A stretch of DNA of 64,000 bases from Streptomyces sp. Ru62 (GTDB lineage Bacteria > Actinomycetota > Actinomycetes > Streptomycetales > Streptomycetaceae): contig NZ_PQSU01000028.1 of the NCBI RefSeq assembly GCF_002920615.1, positions 62,001-126,000 of the forward strand, in the 5' to 3' direction. Made by a program: the position numbers and the translations under genes. A model generated the notes under the pieces. The model was not told where the DNA came from. It saw nothing but the letters and a program-made list of their open reading frames with translations, and made no database searches. Positions within the stretch are counted from its first letter, which is position 1; every line of letters begins with the position of its first letter. Below are positions 7,549-16,238 of the stretch, piece after piece.

Positions 7549-9039
7549 ATGACCTCTCCGCTCACCACCTCCACGGCCCCGTCCCCGGCGGTCCGCTGGA
7601 CGCCCAGACTGTGGGGCACCCTGCTGGTGCTGTGCGCCGCGATGTTCCTGGACGCACTGGACGTGTCGATGGTCGGCGTCGCGCTGCCCTCCATCGGTGC
7701 CGATCTGGGCCTGTCCACGTCGACCCTGCAATGGGTCGTCAGCGGCTACATCCTGGGCTACGGCGGCCTGCTCCTCCTCGGCGGCCGGACCGCCGACCTG
7801 CTCGGCCGGCGCCAGGTGTTCCTGGTGGCGCTCGGCGTCTTCGCGCTGGCCTCGCTGCTCGGCGGACTCGTGGACTCCGGCCCGCTGCTGATCGCCAGCC
7901 GCTTCATCAAGGGCCTGAGCGCGGCCTTCACGGCACCGGCGGGCCTGTCGATCATCACCACGACGTTCCCGGAGGGTCCGCTGCGCAACCGGGCCCTGTC
8001 GATCTACACCACCTGCGCCGCCGCCGGCTACTCCATGGGCCTCGTCTTCTCCGGGCTGCTCACCGAGGCCAGCTGGCGGTTCACCATGCTGCTGCCCGCC
8101 CCCGTCGCCCTGCTCGCCCTGCTCGTGGGCACGAGGCTGCTGCCGCGCAGCGAGCGCGAACGTGACCACGGCGGCTACGACGTCCCGGGTGCCGTCCTCG
8201 GCACCGCCTCGATGCTGCTGCTGGTGTTCACCGTCGTCGAGGCGCCCGGGGCCGGCTGGGCCTCGGTCCGGACGCTGCTGTCCTTCGTCGCCGTGGCCCT
8301 CATGCTGGTCGCCTTCGTGGTCGTCGAACTGCGCAGCCCGAGCCCGCTGGTCCGGCTCGGGGTGCTGCGCTCCGGACCGCAGGTCCGGGCCCAGCTCGGC
8401 GCGTTGACGTTCGTCGGCAGCTACACGGGCTTCCAGTTCCTGGTCACGCTCTACATGCAGCAGGTGCTGGGCTGGTCGGCCCTGCACACGGCACTGGCGT
8501 TCCTGCCGGCGGGCGCGCTGGTGGCGCTCTCCGCGACCAAGGTCGGGGCCGTCATCGACCGGTTCGGGACCGCGCGGCTGATCGTGGTCGGCTTCGTCCT
8601 GCTGGCGGTCGGGTACGCGCTGTTCCTGCGCGTCGACCTGCACCCGGTGTACGCGGCCGTGATCCTGCCGACGATGCTGCTGGTCGGCTCGGGCTTCGCG
8701 CTGACGTTCCCGTCCCTCAACGTCCAGGCCACCAACGGTGTGGACGAGCACGAGCAGGGCATGGTCTCCGGTCTGCTGAACACCTCCGTGCAGGTGGGCG
8801 GCGCGCTGTTCCTGGCCGTCGTGACGGCGGTGGTGACCGCGCACGCTCCCGCGCAGGCCACCCCGCGGGCCGTCCTGGACAGCTACCGGCCCGGTCTGGT
8901 CGTGGTCGCGGTCATCGCCGTCGTGGGGCTGCTGCTGTCGCTCAGCGGGCTGCGCCGGCCCCGGCGGGGACGGTCGGTCGTGGTCGCCAGGTCCACCCTG
9001 AAGGAGGCGGACGCGGACCGCGTACCGGTCCGCGACTAG
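7549..9039 (+). CDS. MFS transporter, DHA2 (14-TM) drug-exporter family
   Basis: The 496-residue integral membrane protein has about 14 hydrophobic helices. Motif C-like and motif A-like elements are visible: DVSMVGVALPSIGADL in TM1, VSGYILGYGGLLLLGGRTADLLGRR with the motif A loop (GGRTADLLGRR), and later GFQFLVTLYMQQVLGWSALHTALAFLP, typical of DHA2 exporters. It probably extrudes a small toxic compound by proton antiport. The start at 7549 was preferred over an in-frame ATG at 7507 because the longer N-terminus would be translated from the operator palindromes. It is divergent from the MarR-type regulator. Confidence 0.92.
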   Translation: MTSPLTTSTAPSPAVRWTPRLWGTLLVLCAAMFLDALDVSMVGVALPSIGADLGLSTSTLQWVVSGYILGYGGLLLLGGRTADLLGRRQVFLVALGVFALASLLGGLVDSGPLLIASRFIKGLSAAFTAPAGLSIITTTFPEGPLRNRALSIYTTCAAAGYSMGLVFSGLLTEASWRFTMLLPAPVALLALLVGTRLLPRSERERDHGGYDVPGAVLGTASMLLLVFTVVEAPGAGWASVRTLLSFVAVALMLVAFVVVELRSPSPLVRLGVLRSGPQVRAQLGALTFVGSYTGFQFLVTLYMQQVLGWSALHTALAFLPAGALVALSATKVGAVIDRFGTARLIVVGFVLLAVGYALFLRVDLHPVYAAVILPTMLLVGSGFALTFPSLNVQATNGVDEHEQGMVSGLLNTSVQVGGALFLAVVTAVVTAHAPAQATPRAVLDSYRPGLVVVAVIAVVGLLLSLSGLRRPRRGRSVVVARSTLKEADADRVPVRD

Positions 9040-9061
9040 GAAAGAGGGGGACGCCTCCACA

Positions 9062-9101
9062 CGTGCGCCCGGCGGGGATCGCTTGCCCCGCCGGGCGCAC
9101 G
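9062..9101 (+). terminator. strong intrinsic terminator-like hairpin after the MFS gene
   Basis: Perfect 16-bp arms (9062-9077 and 9086-9101) enclose an 8-nt loop, starting 22 bp after the MFS stop. The stem is GC-only apart from one base pair. This is a likely transcription end point for the exporter gene. Confidence 0.8.
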
Positions 9102-9118
9102 CCTGTGAAACTCACGGA

Positions 9119-9403
9119 ATGGACGCTTACGGGGGCCGCCGCAACAAGGCGGAGCGGGACGCGGCGACGGTCGAGACCGGCTACGCGCTCGTCAGCGCCG
9201 CGTTCGCGGCGGCGGTGCTGCTCGGGACCGTGGCCGGGCCCGCGCTCCTCTTCGACCTGCCCGGCCTGCTGTCGAAGGTCCTGCTGCGGCTCGGCATGAC
9301 GGTCGCGCCGGTCGTGTTCGTGGCCCGGGTGGTCAGCGTGCTCGTGCGCTTCCGGCGGACCGCTCAGCCCAGCCAGCCGGGCCGTACCAGCCCCGACTCG
9401 TAG
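9119..9403 (+). CDS. small DUF6332-type membrane protein
   Basis: The 94-residue protein has a charged N-terminus (MDAYGGRRNKAERDAATVETGYA), two hydrophobic segments (about residues 22-45 and 55-75) and a basic, polar tail. This layout matches the small two-TM DUF6332 proteins of Streptomyces, whose function is unknown. The last 40 bp overlap the convergent response-regulator gene. It lies directly after the MFS terminator, so it probably has its own promoter. Confidence 0.65.
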   Translation: MDAYGGRRNKAERDAATVETGYALVSAAFAAAVLLGTVAGPALLFDLPGLLSKVLLRLGMTVAPVVFVARVVSVLVRFRRTAQPSQPGRTSPDS

Positions 9404-10029
9404 GCGAGGACGACGAGTTGGGCGCGATCCCGGGCGCCCAGCTTCACCATGGTCCGGCTCACATGCGTCTTGGCCGTGAGCGGGCTGACCACCAGCCGGC
9501 GGGCGATCTCCTCGTTGGACAGGCCGATGCCGACCAGCGCCATCACCTCCCGCTCCCGTTCAGTGAGCCGGGCGAGCGCGTCCGCGGCCGCGGGTTGCTT
9601 GGACCGTGCCGCGAACTCGGCGATCAGCCGGCGCGTGACGCCCGGCGACAGCAGCGCGTCCCCCTGGACCACCGCCCGTACGGCACGCAGGAGTTCCTCC
9701 GGCTCGGTGTCCTTCACCAGGAAGCCGGAGGCGCCCGCGCGGATCGCCTCGAAGACGTACTCGTCCAGTTCGAAGGTGGTGAGCATGACCACCTTCACGT
9801 CCACCAGCGCCGGGTCGGACGTGATGCGCCGGGTCGCGGCCAGGCCGTCCAGCAGCGGCATGCGGATGTCCATGAGGACGACGTCCGGCCGCAGTTCGCG
9901 CACCCGGCGCAGCGCCTCCTCGCCGTCGGCCGCCTCCCCGGTCACCTCGATGTCCGGCTGGGCGTCGAGCAGCGCCCGGAAACCGGCGCGCACCAGCGAC
10001 TGGTCGTCGGCGAGCAGTACCCGGATCAC
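9364..10029 (-). CDS. NarL/FixJ family response regulator
   Basis: The 221-residue protein has an N-terminal receiver domain (IRVLLADDQSLVRAGF; phosphoacceptor Asp in VVLMDIRMPLLDG near residue 53; conserved Lys in FLVKDTEPEE) and a C-terminal LuxR-type helix-turn-helix (LTEREREVMALVGIGLSNEE, then IARRLVVSPLTAKTHVSRTM). Its GTG start overlaps the kinase stop by 4 nt (GTGA), so the pair is translationally coupled. It is the output protein of a two-component system with unknown targets. Confidence 0.95.
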   Translation of the reverse strand: MIRVLLADDQSLVRAGFRALLDAQPDIEVTGEAADGEEALRRVRELRPDVVLMDIRMPLLDGLAATRRITSDPALVDVKVVMLTTFELDEYVFEAIRAGASGFLVKDTEPEELLRAVRAVVQGDALLSPGVTRRLIAEFAARSKQPAAADALARLTEREREVMALVGIGLSNEEIARRLVVSPLTAKTHVSRTMVKLGARDRAQLVVLAYESGLVRPGWLG

Positions 10030-11246
10030 CGGTCCTCCCTGAGCTGTGACGGCAGGACGGCGAGCACCCGGAAGCCGCCGTCGGGGCGCGGGCCCGCCTC
10101 GATGGTGCCACCCAGCGCGGCGGCCCGCTCCCGCATGCCGGCCAGCCCGTTGCCGCTGCCCCCGGCGTCCGCGCCCGTCGCCGGTCCGTCGTCGTCGATC
10201 CGCAGCCGCAGAACGCCGTCGGCGTACGCGAAGCACACGCGCGCGTGCCGTGAACCGGAGTGGCGTACGACGTTGGTGAGGGCCTCCTGCACGATGCGGA
10301 AGGCGGCCAGGTCGGCGCCCGGCGGCAGCCGGGGCGGCTCGCCCTCGGTCTCGACGGTCAGGCCGGCCGCCGCGGCCTGCTCCACCAGTTCCGGCAGCCG
10401 GTCCAGACCGGGCGCGGGGGCGCGCGGCGCGGCGCCCGGGGCGCGCAGGGTGCCGAGGACCTGGCGCACCTCGCCCAGCGCCTCCTTGCTGGCGGCCTTG
10501 ATCGTGGTGAGCGCGGCCCGCGCCTGCTCGGGGTCGTTGTCCAGCAGCGCGAGTCCCATGCTCGCCTGGACGTTGATGACGGAGATGCTGTGGGCGAGGA
10601 CGTCGTGCAGTTCGCGGGCGATCCGCAGCCGCTCCTCGTCCGCGCGCCGTCGCGCCGCCTCCACGCGGTCCGCGCGCTCCCGTGCCCACTGTTCGCGCCG
10701 CACCCGGGCCAGCTCGGCGAGGGCGACGACGGCCAGCACCCAGGTGGCGACGACGATCTCCTGGCCGATGCCCGCGCCGCGGTCCCCGGCGGGCGGGAGC
10801 CAGCGGTACAGCCAGAGCGCGACCAGCACATGTCCCGCCCACAGCAGCGCGACGGCCGCCCAGGCCGCCCGCCGGTGCCCGGCGACGACCGCGCCGAAAC
10901 AGCCGACCGCCACGGCGAGGAAGACCGGTCCGTAGGGGTGACCGAGGGCCAGATAGGCCAGGGTCGCGGCGGCCGCGCCGAACGCCACGGCCACCGGGTG
11001 GCGGTGCCGCCACAGCAACAGGGCCGAGGCGACGAGCAGCAGCACGCGCGCATAGCCGTCGAGCGGCACCCGGTCCGGCTGGCTGTGCGCGGCGAAGTGG
11101 CTGCCGACCAGGACGAACGCGGTGATCAGCACGGTGGAACGCCACGGCAGCCCGGCGCGGTGCGCCTCGCCGTCGTCCGGGCGGTTCCACCCGGGCGGCC
11201 CGTACCGCCACCCGTGCCAGGGACCGCCGCCGTGCTGCTCGTCCAT
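10026..11246 (-). CDS. sensor histidine kinase (HisKA_3 / NarX type)
   Basis: The 406-residue membrane kinase has several N-terminal hydrophobic segments (about residues 30-160), a coiled dimerisation stretch (RREQWARERADRVEAARRR), and the HisKA_3 phosphoacceptor box RELHDVLAHSISVINVQ. The C-terminal HATPase domain shows EALTNVVRHSGS and DDDGPATG. It should phosphorylate the response regulator encoded immediately downstream. The signal is unknown; most of the sensor is in the membrane. The ATG at 11246 is uncertain: a GTG three codons upstream is also possible. Confidence 0.93.
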   Translation of the reverse strand: MDEQHGGGPWHGWRYGPPGWNRPDDGEAHRAGLPWRSTVLITAFVLVGSHFAAHSQPDRVPLDGYARVLLLVASALLLWRHRHPVAVAFGAAAATLAYLALGHPYGPVFLAVAVGCFGAVVAGHRRAAWAAVALLWAGHVLVALWLYRWLPPAGDRGAGIGQEIVVATWVLAVVALAELARVRREQWARERADRVEAARRRADEERLRIARELHDVLAHSISVINVQASMGLALLDNDPEQARAALTTIKAASKEALGEVRQVLGTLRAPGAAPRAPAPGLDRLPELVEQAAAAGLTVETEGEPPRLPPGADLAAFRIVQEALTNVVRHSGSRHARVCFAYADGVLRLRIDDDGPATGADAGGSGNGLAGMRERAAALGGTIEAGPRPDGGFRVLAVLPSQLREDR

Positions 11247-11347
11247 GCGGGCCACGCTAGACGCCGTCGCACCGGGACGACGTCAGCCGGGCGAGGTGAT
11301 CAGGCGTACTCCCGGGGGAGTACACGGCTCGGGACGCCCTGACGCCC

Positions 11348-11371
11348 GGCCGGCCACGGCCGTGGCCGGCC
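11348..11371 (-). terminator. 24-bp perfect palindrome downstream of the TetR gene
   Basis: A perfect 24-bp palindrome with core GGCCACGGCCGTGGCC lies 48 bp beyond the stop of the minus-strand TetR gene and upstream of the histidine kinase gene. It could fold into a terminator stem. A protein-binding role is the alternative. Confidence 0.5.
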
Positions 11372-11418
11372 CGGCAGGGGTCCGCCACCGCACCACCCCG
11401 AAGGGGGCGACGCCTCAC

Positions 11419-12111
11419 TCAGCCCCGCCCCAGCCCCACGCCTTCCGCCAGTCGGCCGGCCGCGTGACGGAAGAACGCCTCGCGATCCTCCACCACCCGG
11501 TTGAACTGCCCGAACAGTTCGAATCCGATCAGTCCGAACAGCTGGGCCCAGGCCGCCACCAGCGCCACCGCAGCCTCCGGCGGTACGTCGGGGGCGAAGT
11601 CGGCGACCATGCGCGCGCCCTCGGGGCGCAGGCCGGCCGGGAGGGAGAGCGCGGACAGGCCCTGACCCTCGTGGGCGTCCCGCACGATGCCGATGAAGAC
11701 CATGCCGACGCGGGCCGCGGCCGGGACGGTGGTCTCGGGAGCGGAGTAGCCGGGCACGGGCGAGCCGTAGATCAGGGCGTACTCGTGCGGATGGGCGAGC
11801 GCCCAGTCGCGTACCGCCTCGCACACGGCGATCCAGCGGTCCGGCGGCGGGGCGTCGGCCACGGCGTCCCGGGCCCGCTCGGCCGCCTCGCCGACGGAGT
11901 CGTAGGCGTCGATGATCAGGGCGGTCAGCAGGTCGTCCCGGCTGGGGAAGTAGCGGTACAGGGCCGACGAGACCATGCCCAGCTCGCGGGCCACGGCCCG
12001 CAGGGAGAGCTTGGCCGCGCCCTCCGCCGCCAGCTGTCTGCGTGCCGCCTCCTTGATGGCCGCGGTGACTTCCTGTCTGGCCCGGGCGCGGGCACCCTGT
12101 GCGGTGGTCAT
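11419..12111 (-). CDS. TetR/AcrR family transcriptional regulator
   Basis: The 230-residue protein has a canonical TetR N-terminal helix-turn-helix (AAIKEAARRQLAAEGAAKLS, then LRAVARELGMVSSALYRYFP) and a C-terminal ligand domain containing WIAVCEAVRDWALAHPHEYALIYG, the WHG-type effector domain. The start at 12111 gives a normal N-terminus; upstream in-frame codons run into the palindromic promoter. It is divergent from a deazaflavin-dependent reductase gene, with palindromic AGAGC-type repeats between them, so it probably represses both. Confidence 0.93.
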   Translation of the reverse strand: MTTAQGARARARQEVTAAIKEAARRQLAAEGAAKLSLRAVARELGMVSSALYRYFPSRDDLLTALIIDAYDSVGEAAERARDAVADAPPPDRWIAVCEAVRDWALAHPHEYALIYGSPVPGYSAPETTVPAAARVGMVFIGIVRDAHEGQGLSALSLPAGLRPEGARMVADFAPDVPPEAAVALVAAWAQLFGLIGFELFGQFNRVVEDREAFFRHAAGRLAEGVGLGRG

Positions 12112-12189
12112 GCCAGCAGTGTGCCACGCGGAGAGAGCAGTGCACACGGACGAGAGCGGCAGACGCAGTCGAGAACAGTGACTACAAAA

Positions 12190-12257
12190 GAGAGCACTGC
12201 TCTTGCTACGGAGCACCCGTCTCCCTCACACTGGAGTCGCACGAGAGCACCGCTCTC
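12190..12257. promoter_or_regulatory. TetR operator pair upstream of the deazaflavin reductase gene
   Basis: AGAGCA-c-TGCTCT (12191-12203) is a perfect inverted repeat with 6-bp arms. GAGAGC-acc-GCTCTC (12243-12257) is a second one, 20 bp before the reductase start. A related half-site, GAGAGAGCAGTGC, lies at 12131-12143 next to the tetR start. The shared AGAGC arms across a divergent gap indicate a multi-site TetR operator. Confidence 0.65.
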
Positions 12258-12276
12258 TCAATCCGTGGGGGTCACC

Positions 12277-12726
12277 ATGTCGACACACGTCGTCCAGCCG
12301 GGCTGGTTCACCGTCAACGTCCTCAACCGGGCCGTCTCCTGGCTCACCCGGCGCGGCATCAGCATCTGGGGCTCCCGGGTCCTCGCGGTGCGGGGGCGCA
12401 AGAGCGGGCAGTGGCGCACCACGCCGGTCAACCTGCTGACGGTGGACGGGCAGCAGTACCTGGTCGCCCCGCGCGGCCACGTCCAGTGGACCCGGAACAT
12501 GCGGGCGGCCGGCGGCGGCGAACTGCGGCTCGGGAAGAACGTGGACGTCTTCACCGCGACCGAGGTCGCCGACGACGACAAGGTCCCGCTGCTGCGGGCC
12601 TACCTCAAGCGCTGGAAGGCGGAGGTCGGGGTCTTCTTCAACGGCGTCGGCCCCGACTCCCCGGACGCGGAGCTGCGCCGGATCGCCCCCGACCACCCGG
12701 TCTTCCGCATCACCGTCACGAACTGA
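12277..12726 (+). CDS. nitroreductase/deazaflavin (F420)-dependent oxidoreductase, Ddn type
   Basis: The 149-residue split-beta-barrel protein belongs to the DUF385/Ddn group of F420-binding reductases. Features are an N-terminal amphipathic segment (WFTVNVLNRAVSWLTRRG), VLAVRGRKSGQWRTTPVNLL for deazaflavin phosphate binding, and YLVAPRGHVQWTRNMRA. Relatives reduce enoates, quinones or nitroaromatics using F420H2. The gene follows GGGGG-type spacing and sits downstream of two TetR-type palindromes, so it is probably inducible. The last 11 bp overlap the convergent flavoprotein gene. Confidence 0.88.
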   Translation: MSTHVVQPGWFTVNVLNRAVSWLTRRGISIWGSRVLAVRGRKSGQWRTTPVNLLTVDGQQYLVAPRGHVQWTRNMRAAGGGELRLGKNVDVFTATEVADDDKVPLLRAYLKRWKAEVGVFFNGVGPDSPDAELRRIAPDHPVFRITVTN

Positions 12727-13957
12727 CGGGCTCCTCCGCCGGGGCGGCCTGGCCCCGGTCGAACGCGGTCAGCGCGCGCTGGGCGATCGGGTGGGAGCGG
12801 ACGAGCTCGCCCAGCGAGGTCGAGCCCTGGGTGATGTCCCGGAACGCCCGCCAGGCGGGGCGGAACCCGGTGAGGGCCGCGTGGAAGAGACCGGGGCGCT
12901 TCTCGAACACGGCCAGCATCCGCTTGCCCACGCTCATCTCGACGCCGAGCCCCGCCTTGATCGCGAACGCGTAGTTCAGGGCCTGGCGGCGGGCGTCGAC
13001 GGCGTCGTGCGCCTCGGCGATCCGGACCGCCCACTCCCCCGCCAGCCGGCCCGACCGCAGCGCGAACGAGATGCCCTCGCGGGTCCACGGCTCCAGCAGG
13101 CCGGCCGCGTCCCCGCAGACCAGCACCCGGCCCCGGGACAGCGGCGAGTCGTCGGCCCGGCAGCGGGTCAGGTGCCCGGAGGAGAGGGCAGGCTCGAAGC
13201 CGGCGAGGCCCAGCCGCGCGATGAAGTCCTCCAGGTAACGCTTGGTGGCGGCGCCCTCACCGCGCGCCGAGATCACGCCGACCGTCAGCGTGTCGCCCTT
13301 CGGGAAGACCCAGCCGTAACTGCCCGGCATCGGACCCCAGTCGATCAGGACCCGGCCCTTCCAGTCCTCGGCGACCGTCTCCGGCACCGGGATCTCCGCC
13401 TCCAGGCCGAGGTCGACCTGGTCGAGCTTCACGCCGACGTGGGCTCCTATCCGGCTGGCGCTGCCGTCGGCGCCGACGACCGCGCGGGCCAGCACCGTCT
13501 CCCCGCCCTGGAGGACGACGGCGACCGTGCGCCGGTCCGGCACCGCCGAGCCGTGCTGCTCGACCCGCTGCACCGTGACGCCCGTACGCAGCTCGGCGCC
13601 CGCTTTCTGGGCGTGCTCGACCAGTTGCTGGTCGAACTCGGGGCGGTTGATCAGCCCGAACAGCATCTGCTTGGAACGGCGGGTGCGGGTGAAGCGGCCG
13701 TTGTTGGAGAAGGTCACCGCGTGCACCCGGTCCCGGAAGGGCAGCTCGAAGCCGGGCGGCAGCGCGTCGCGCGAGGGGCCGATGATGCCGCCGCCGCACG
13801 TCTTGTAGCGGGGCAACTCGGCCTTCTCCAGCAACAGCACGCGCCGTCCCGCGACCGCCGCCGCGTAGGCCGCCGAGGCGCCCGCCGGGCCCGCGCCCAC
13901 CACGACGACGTCCCAGACCCGCTGCACGTCGTCCGCCGAAGAGTTCTCGCCGCTCAC
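12716..13957 (-). CDS. geranylgeranyl reductase family FAD-dependent oxidoreductase
   Basis: The 413-residue flavoprotein opens with a Rossmann FAD motif (VVVVGAGPAGASAAYAAA), then LLLEKAELPRYKTCGGGIIG, the segment typical of geranylgeranyl/digeranylgeranyl reductases. A second FAD motif, VLVCGDAAGLLEPWTREGIS, follows near residue 275. Actinobacterial members reduce isoprenoid chains, for example in menaquinone, and are often chromosomally near respiratory genes. No isoprenoid gene is adjacent here, so the substrate is inferred only. It is a single-gene unit. Confidence 0.88.
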   Translation of the reverse strand: MSGENSSADDVQRVWDVVVVGAGPAGASAAYAAAVAGRRVLLLEKAELPRYKTCGGGIIGPSRDALPPGFELPFRDRVHAVTFSNNGRFTRTRRSKQMLFGLINRPEFDQQLVEHAQKAGAELRTGVTVQRVEQHGSAVPDRRTVAVVLQGGETVLARAVVGADGSASRIGAHVGVKLDQVDLGLEAEIPVPETVAEDWKGRVLIDWGPMPGSYGWVFPKGDTLTVGVISARGEGAATKRYLEDFIARLGLAGFEPALSSGHLTRCRADDSPLSRGRVLVCGDAAGLLEPWTREGISFALRSGRLAGEWAVRIAEAHDAVDARRQALNYAFAIKAGLGVEMSVGKRMLAVFEKRPGLFHAALTGFRPAWRAFRDITQGSTSLGELVRSHPIAQRALTAFDRGQAAPAEEPVSS

Positions 13958-14085
13958 GATGGTCTACCGCTCCGATCAAGCCGTTGCCGAGTGTCCTGTC
14001 GCATCCTACGGCGGCCGTCCGCGCAGGCCACTGTGGGAGGATCGGTCCCACCCCGTACAACGTCGCACCTACGAGGAGCGTGCCC

Positions 14086-15441
14086 ATGCCGTCGAATCCG
14101 GTCGCCGAGACCGTCGCCTCGCTGCTGCCCCGGGCGAAGGCGGAGCTGACCGAACTGGTCGCCTTCAAGTCGGTGGCGGACTTCACGCAGTTCCCGAAGA
14201 GCGAGAGCGACGCCGCCGCGGGCTGGATAGCCGACGCGCTGCGCGCCGAGGGTTTCACGGACGTGGCCCTGCTGGACACCCCGGACGGCACGCGGTCCGT
14301 GTACGGCCACCTGCCGGGCCCGGAGGGTGCGAAAACGGTTCTCCTGTACGCGCACTACGACGTGCAGCCCCCGCTGGACGAGTCCGGCTGGGCCACCCCG
14401 CCGTTCGAGCTGACCGAGCGGGACGGCCGCTGGTACGGCCGCGGGACCGCCGACTGCAAGGGCGGCTTCATCATGCACCTCCTCGCGCTGCGCGCCCTCA
14501 AGGCGAACGGCGGCGTCCCGGTGCACGTGAAGGTGATCGTGGAGGGCTCGGAGGAGCAGGGCACGGGCGGCCTGGAGCGGTACGCCGAGCAGCACCCCGA
14601 GCTGCTGGAGGCGGACACCATCGTCATCGGCGACGCGGGCAACTTCCGGGTCGGCCTGCCGACGGTGACCACCACGCTGCGCGGTATGACCATGGTCCGG
14701 GTCCGGATCGACACCCTGGCCGGCAACCTGCACTCGGGCCAGTTCGGCGGCGCCGCCCCGGACGCGCTGGCCGCGCTCATCCGGGTGCTGGACTCGCTGC
14801 GCGCCGAGGACGGCTCCACCACGGTCGACGGCCTGGACGCCACGGCCCGGTGGGACGGCCTGGAGTACGCCGAGGAGCAGTTCCGCACGGACGCCAAGGT
14901 GCTGGAGGGCGTCGAGCTGATCGGTGACGGTTCGGTCGCCGACCGCATCTGGGCCCGCCCGGCCGTCACCGTCCTCGGCATCGACTGCCCCCCGGTCGTG
15001 GGCGCCACCCCGTCGGTGCAGTCGAGCGCCCGCGCCCTGGTCAGCCTGCGGGTGCCGCCGGGCGTGGACGCGGCGGAAGCCACCAAGCTGCTCCAGGCAC
15101 ACTTCGAGGCGCACACCCCGTGGGGCGCCCGGGTCAGCACCGAGCAGATCGGCCAGGGCCAGCCGTTCCGCGCCGACACCTCCAGCCCGGCCTACCAGGC
15201 GATGGCCGACGCGATGGCGGTGGCCTACCCGGGCGAGACCATGCAGTACGCGGGCCAGGGCGGCTCCATCCCGCTGTGCAACACGCTCGCCGGTCTCTAC
15301 CCGCAGGCGGAGATCCTGCTCATCGGGCTGAGCGAGCCGGAGGCGCAGATCCACGCGGTCAACGAGAGCGTGTCCCCCGAGGAGCTGGAGCGGCTGTCGG
15401 TCGCGGAGGCGCTGTTCCTGCGCAACTACGCCGCGGGCTGA
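14086..15441 (+). CDS. M20 family dipeptidase
   Basis: The 451-residue zinc metallopeptidase shows the M20 ligands: H90 and D92 in LLYAHYDVQPP, D123 in GRGTADCKGG, and the catalytic/ligand pair E156-E157 in VEGSEEQG. A dimerisation lid domain occupies about residues 200-320. Family members hydrolyse dipeptides in the cytosol; the YDVQPP context is typical of CNDP/DapE-like dipeptidases. The ATG at 14086 is preceded by ACGAGGAGC, and the upstream in-frame stretch has no similarity. Confidence 0.93.
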   Translation: MPSNPVAETVASLLPRAKAELTELVAFKSVADFTQFPKSESDAAAGWIADALRAEGFTDVALLDTPDGTRSVYGHLPGPEGAKTVLLYAHYDVQPPLDESGWATPPFELTERDGRWYGRGTADCKGGFIMHLLALRALKANGGVPVHVKVIVEGSEEQGTGGLERYAEQHPELLEADTIVIGDAGNFRVGLPTVTTTLRGMTMVRVRIDTLAGNLHSGQFGGAAPDALAALIRVLDSLRAEDGSTTVDGLDATARWDGLEYAEEQFRTDAKVLEGVELIGDGSVADRIWARPAVTVLGIDCPPVVGATPSVQSSARALVSLRVPPGVDAAEATKLLQAHFEAHTPWGARVSTEQIGQGQPFRADTSSPAYQAMADAMAVAYPGETMQYAGQGGSIPLCNTLAGLYPQAEILLIGLSEPEAQIHAVNESVSPEELERLSVAEALFLRNYAAG

Positions 15442-15459
15442 ACCGTTCTGCCCAGGGCA

Positions 15460-15489
15460 GAGGGCCCTCGCCCCCTGGCGGGGGCCCTC
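15460..15489 (+). terminator. terminator-like hairpin after the dipeptidase gene
   Basis: Arms GAGGGCCC (15460-15467) and GGGCCCTC (15482-15489), with an alternative inner stem GCCCCC/GGGGGC (15470-15475, 15480-15485), lie between the dipeptidase stop and the MBL gene. Confidence 0.55.
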
Positions 15490-15503
15490 CCTACGGTCGG
15501 CGC

Positions 15504-16238
15504 ATGGACGTCATCGAACTGCTGCCCGCACTGCATCTGTTGCGCTTCCCGGTCGGCCAGGCCCACCTCTGGCGCGACGGCGACGAACTGACGCTGGTCG
15601 ACGCGGGTCCGATCGGCTCCGGCCGGACGATCGCCGACGCGATCACCGCTCTGGGGCGCGCCCCGCAGGACGTACGACGCGTCGTCCTGACCCACTTCCA
15701 CGAGGACCACGCGGGCGGGGCGGGCGAGTTCGCCGCGCTGAGCGGGGCCGAGGTGCTGGCGCACCCTCTGGACGCGCCGTTCGTGCGGGGTGAACGGCCG
15801 GGTCCGCCGCCGCGGTTCGAGGAGTGGGAGCTGCCGATCCACGCGAAGGCGGCCCGCCACCTACCCGAGGGCCCCGCGGTGCCCCCGCCCGCCCTCACCG
15901 AGGTGACGGACGGGGACGTCCTCGGCTTCGGCGGCGGGGCCCGGGTGGTGCACGTCCCGGGGCACACGGACGGCAGCATCGCGCTGTTCCTGCCCGCGCA
16001 CGGTGTGCTCTTCACCGGGGACACGGTGGCGGCGGCACCGGACGACGGGACGCCGATGGCGGGGGTGTTCAACCTGGACCGGGCCCAACTGCTCGCCTCG
16101 ATCGGGCGGTTGGCGGACCTCGGGGCGGAGGTGGCCTGCTTCGGCCACGGGGATCCGGTGCTGAGCGGCGCCACCACCGCACTCCGCGCGATCGTCGCGG
16201 CGCCGGGTCAGCCGACCGGCACGCCCGCCTCCAGGTAG
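15504..16238 (+). CDS. MBL-fold metallo-hydrolase
   Basis: The 244-residue protein has the metallo-beta-lactamase signature THFHEDHAGG (ligands H64, H66, D68, H69), a later VHVPGHTDGSIALFLP histidine motif and FTGDTVAAAP. The fold hydrolyses thioesters, lactones or phosphoesters; this GloB-like subgroup has no assigned substrate. It is convergent with, and overlaps by 31 bp, the kinase-NUDIX gene. Confidence 0.9.
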   Translation: MDVIELLPALHLLRFPVGQAHLWRDGDELTLVDAGPIGSGRTIADAITALGRAPQDVRRVVLTHFHEDHAGGAGEFAALSGAEVLAHPLDAPFVRGERPGPPPRFEEWELPIHAKAARHLPEGPAVPPPALTEVTDGDVLGFGGGARVVHVPGHTDGSIALFLPAHGVLFTGDTVAAAPDDGTPMAGVFNLDRAQLLASIGRLADLGAEVACFGHGDPVLSGATTALRAIVAAPGQPTGTPASR

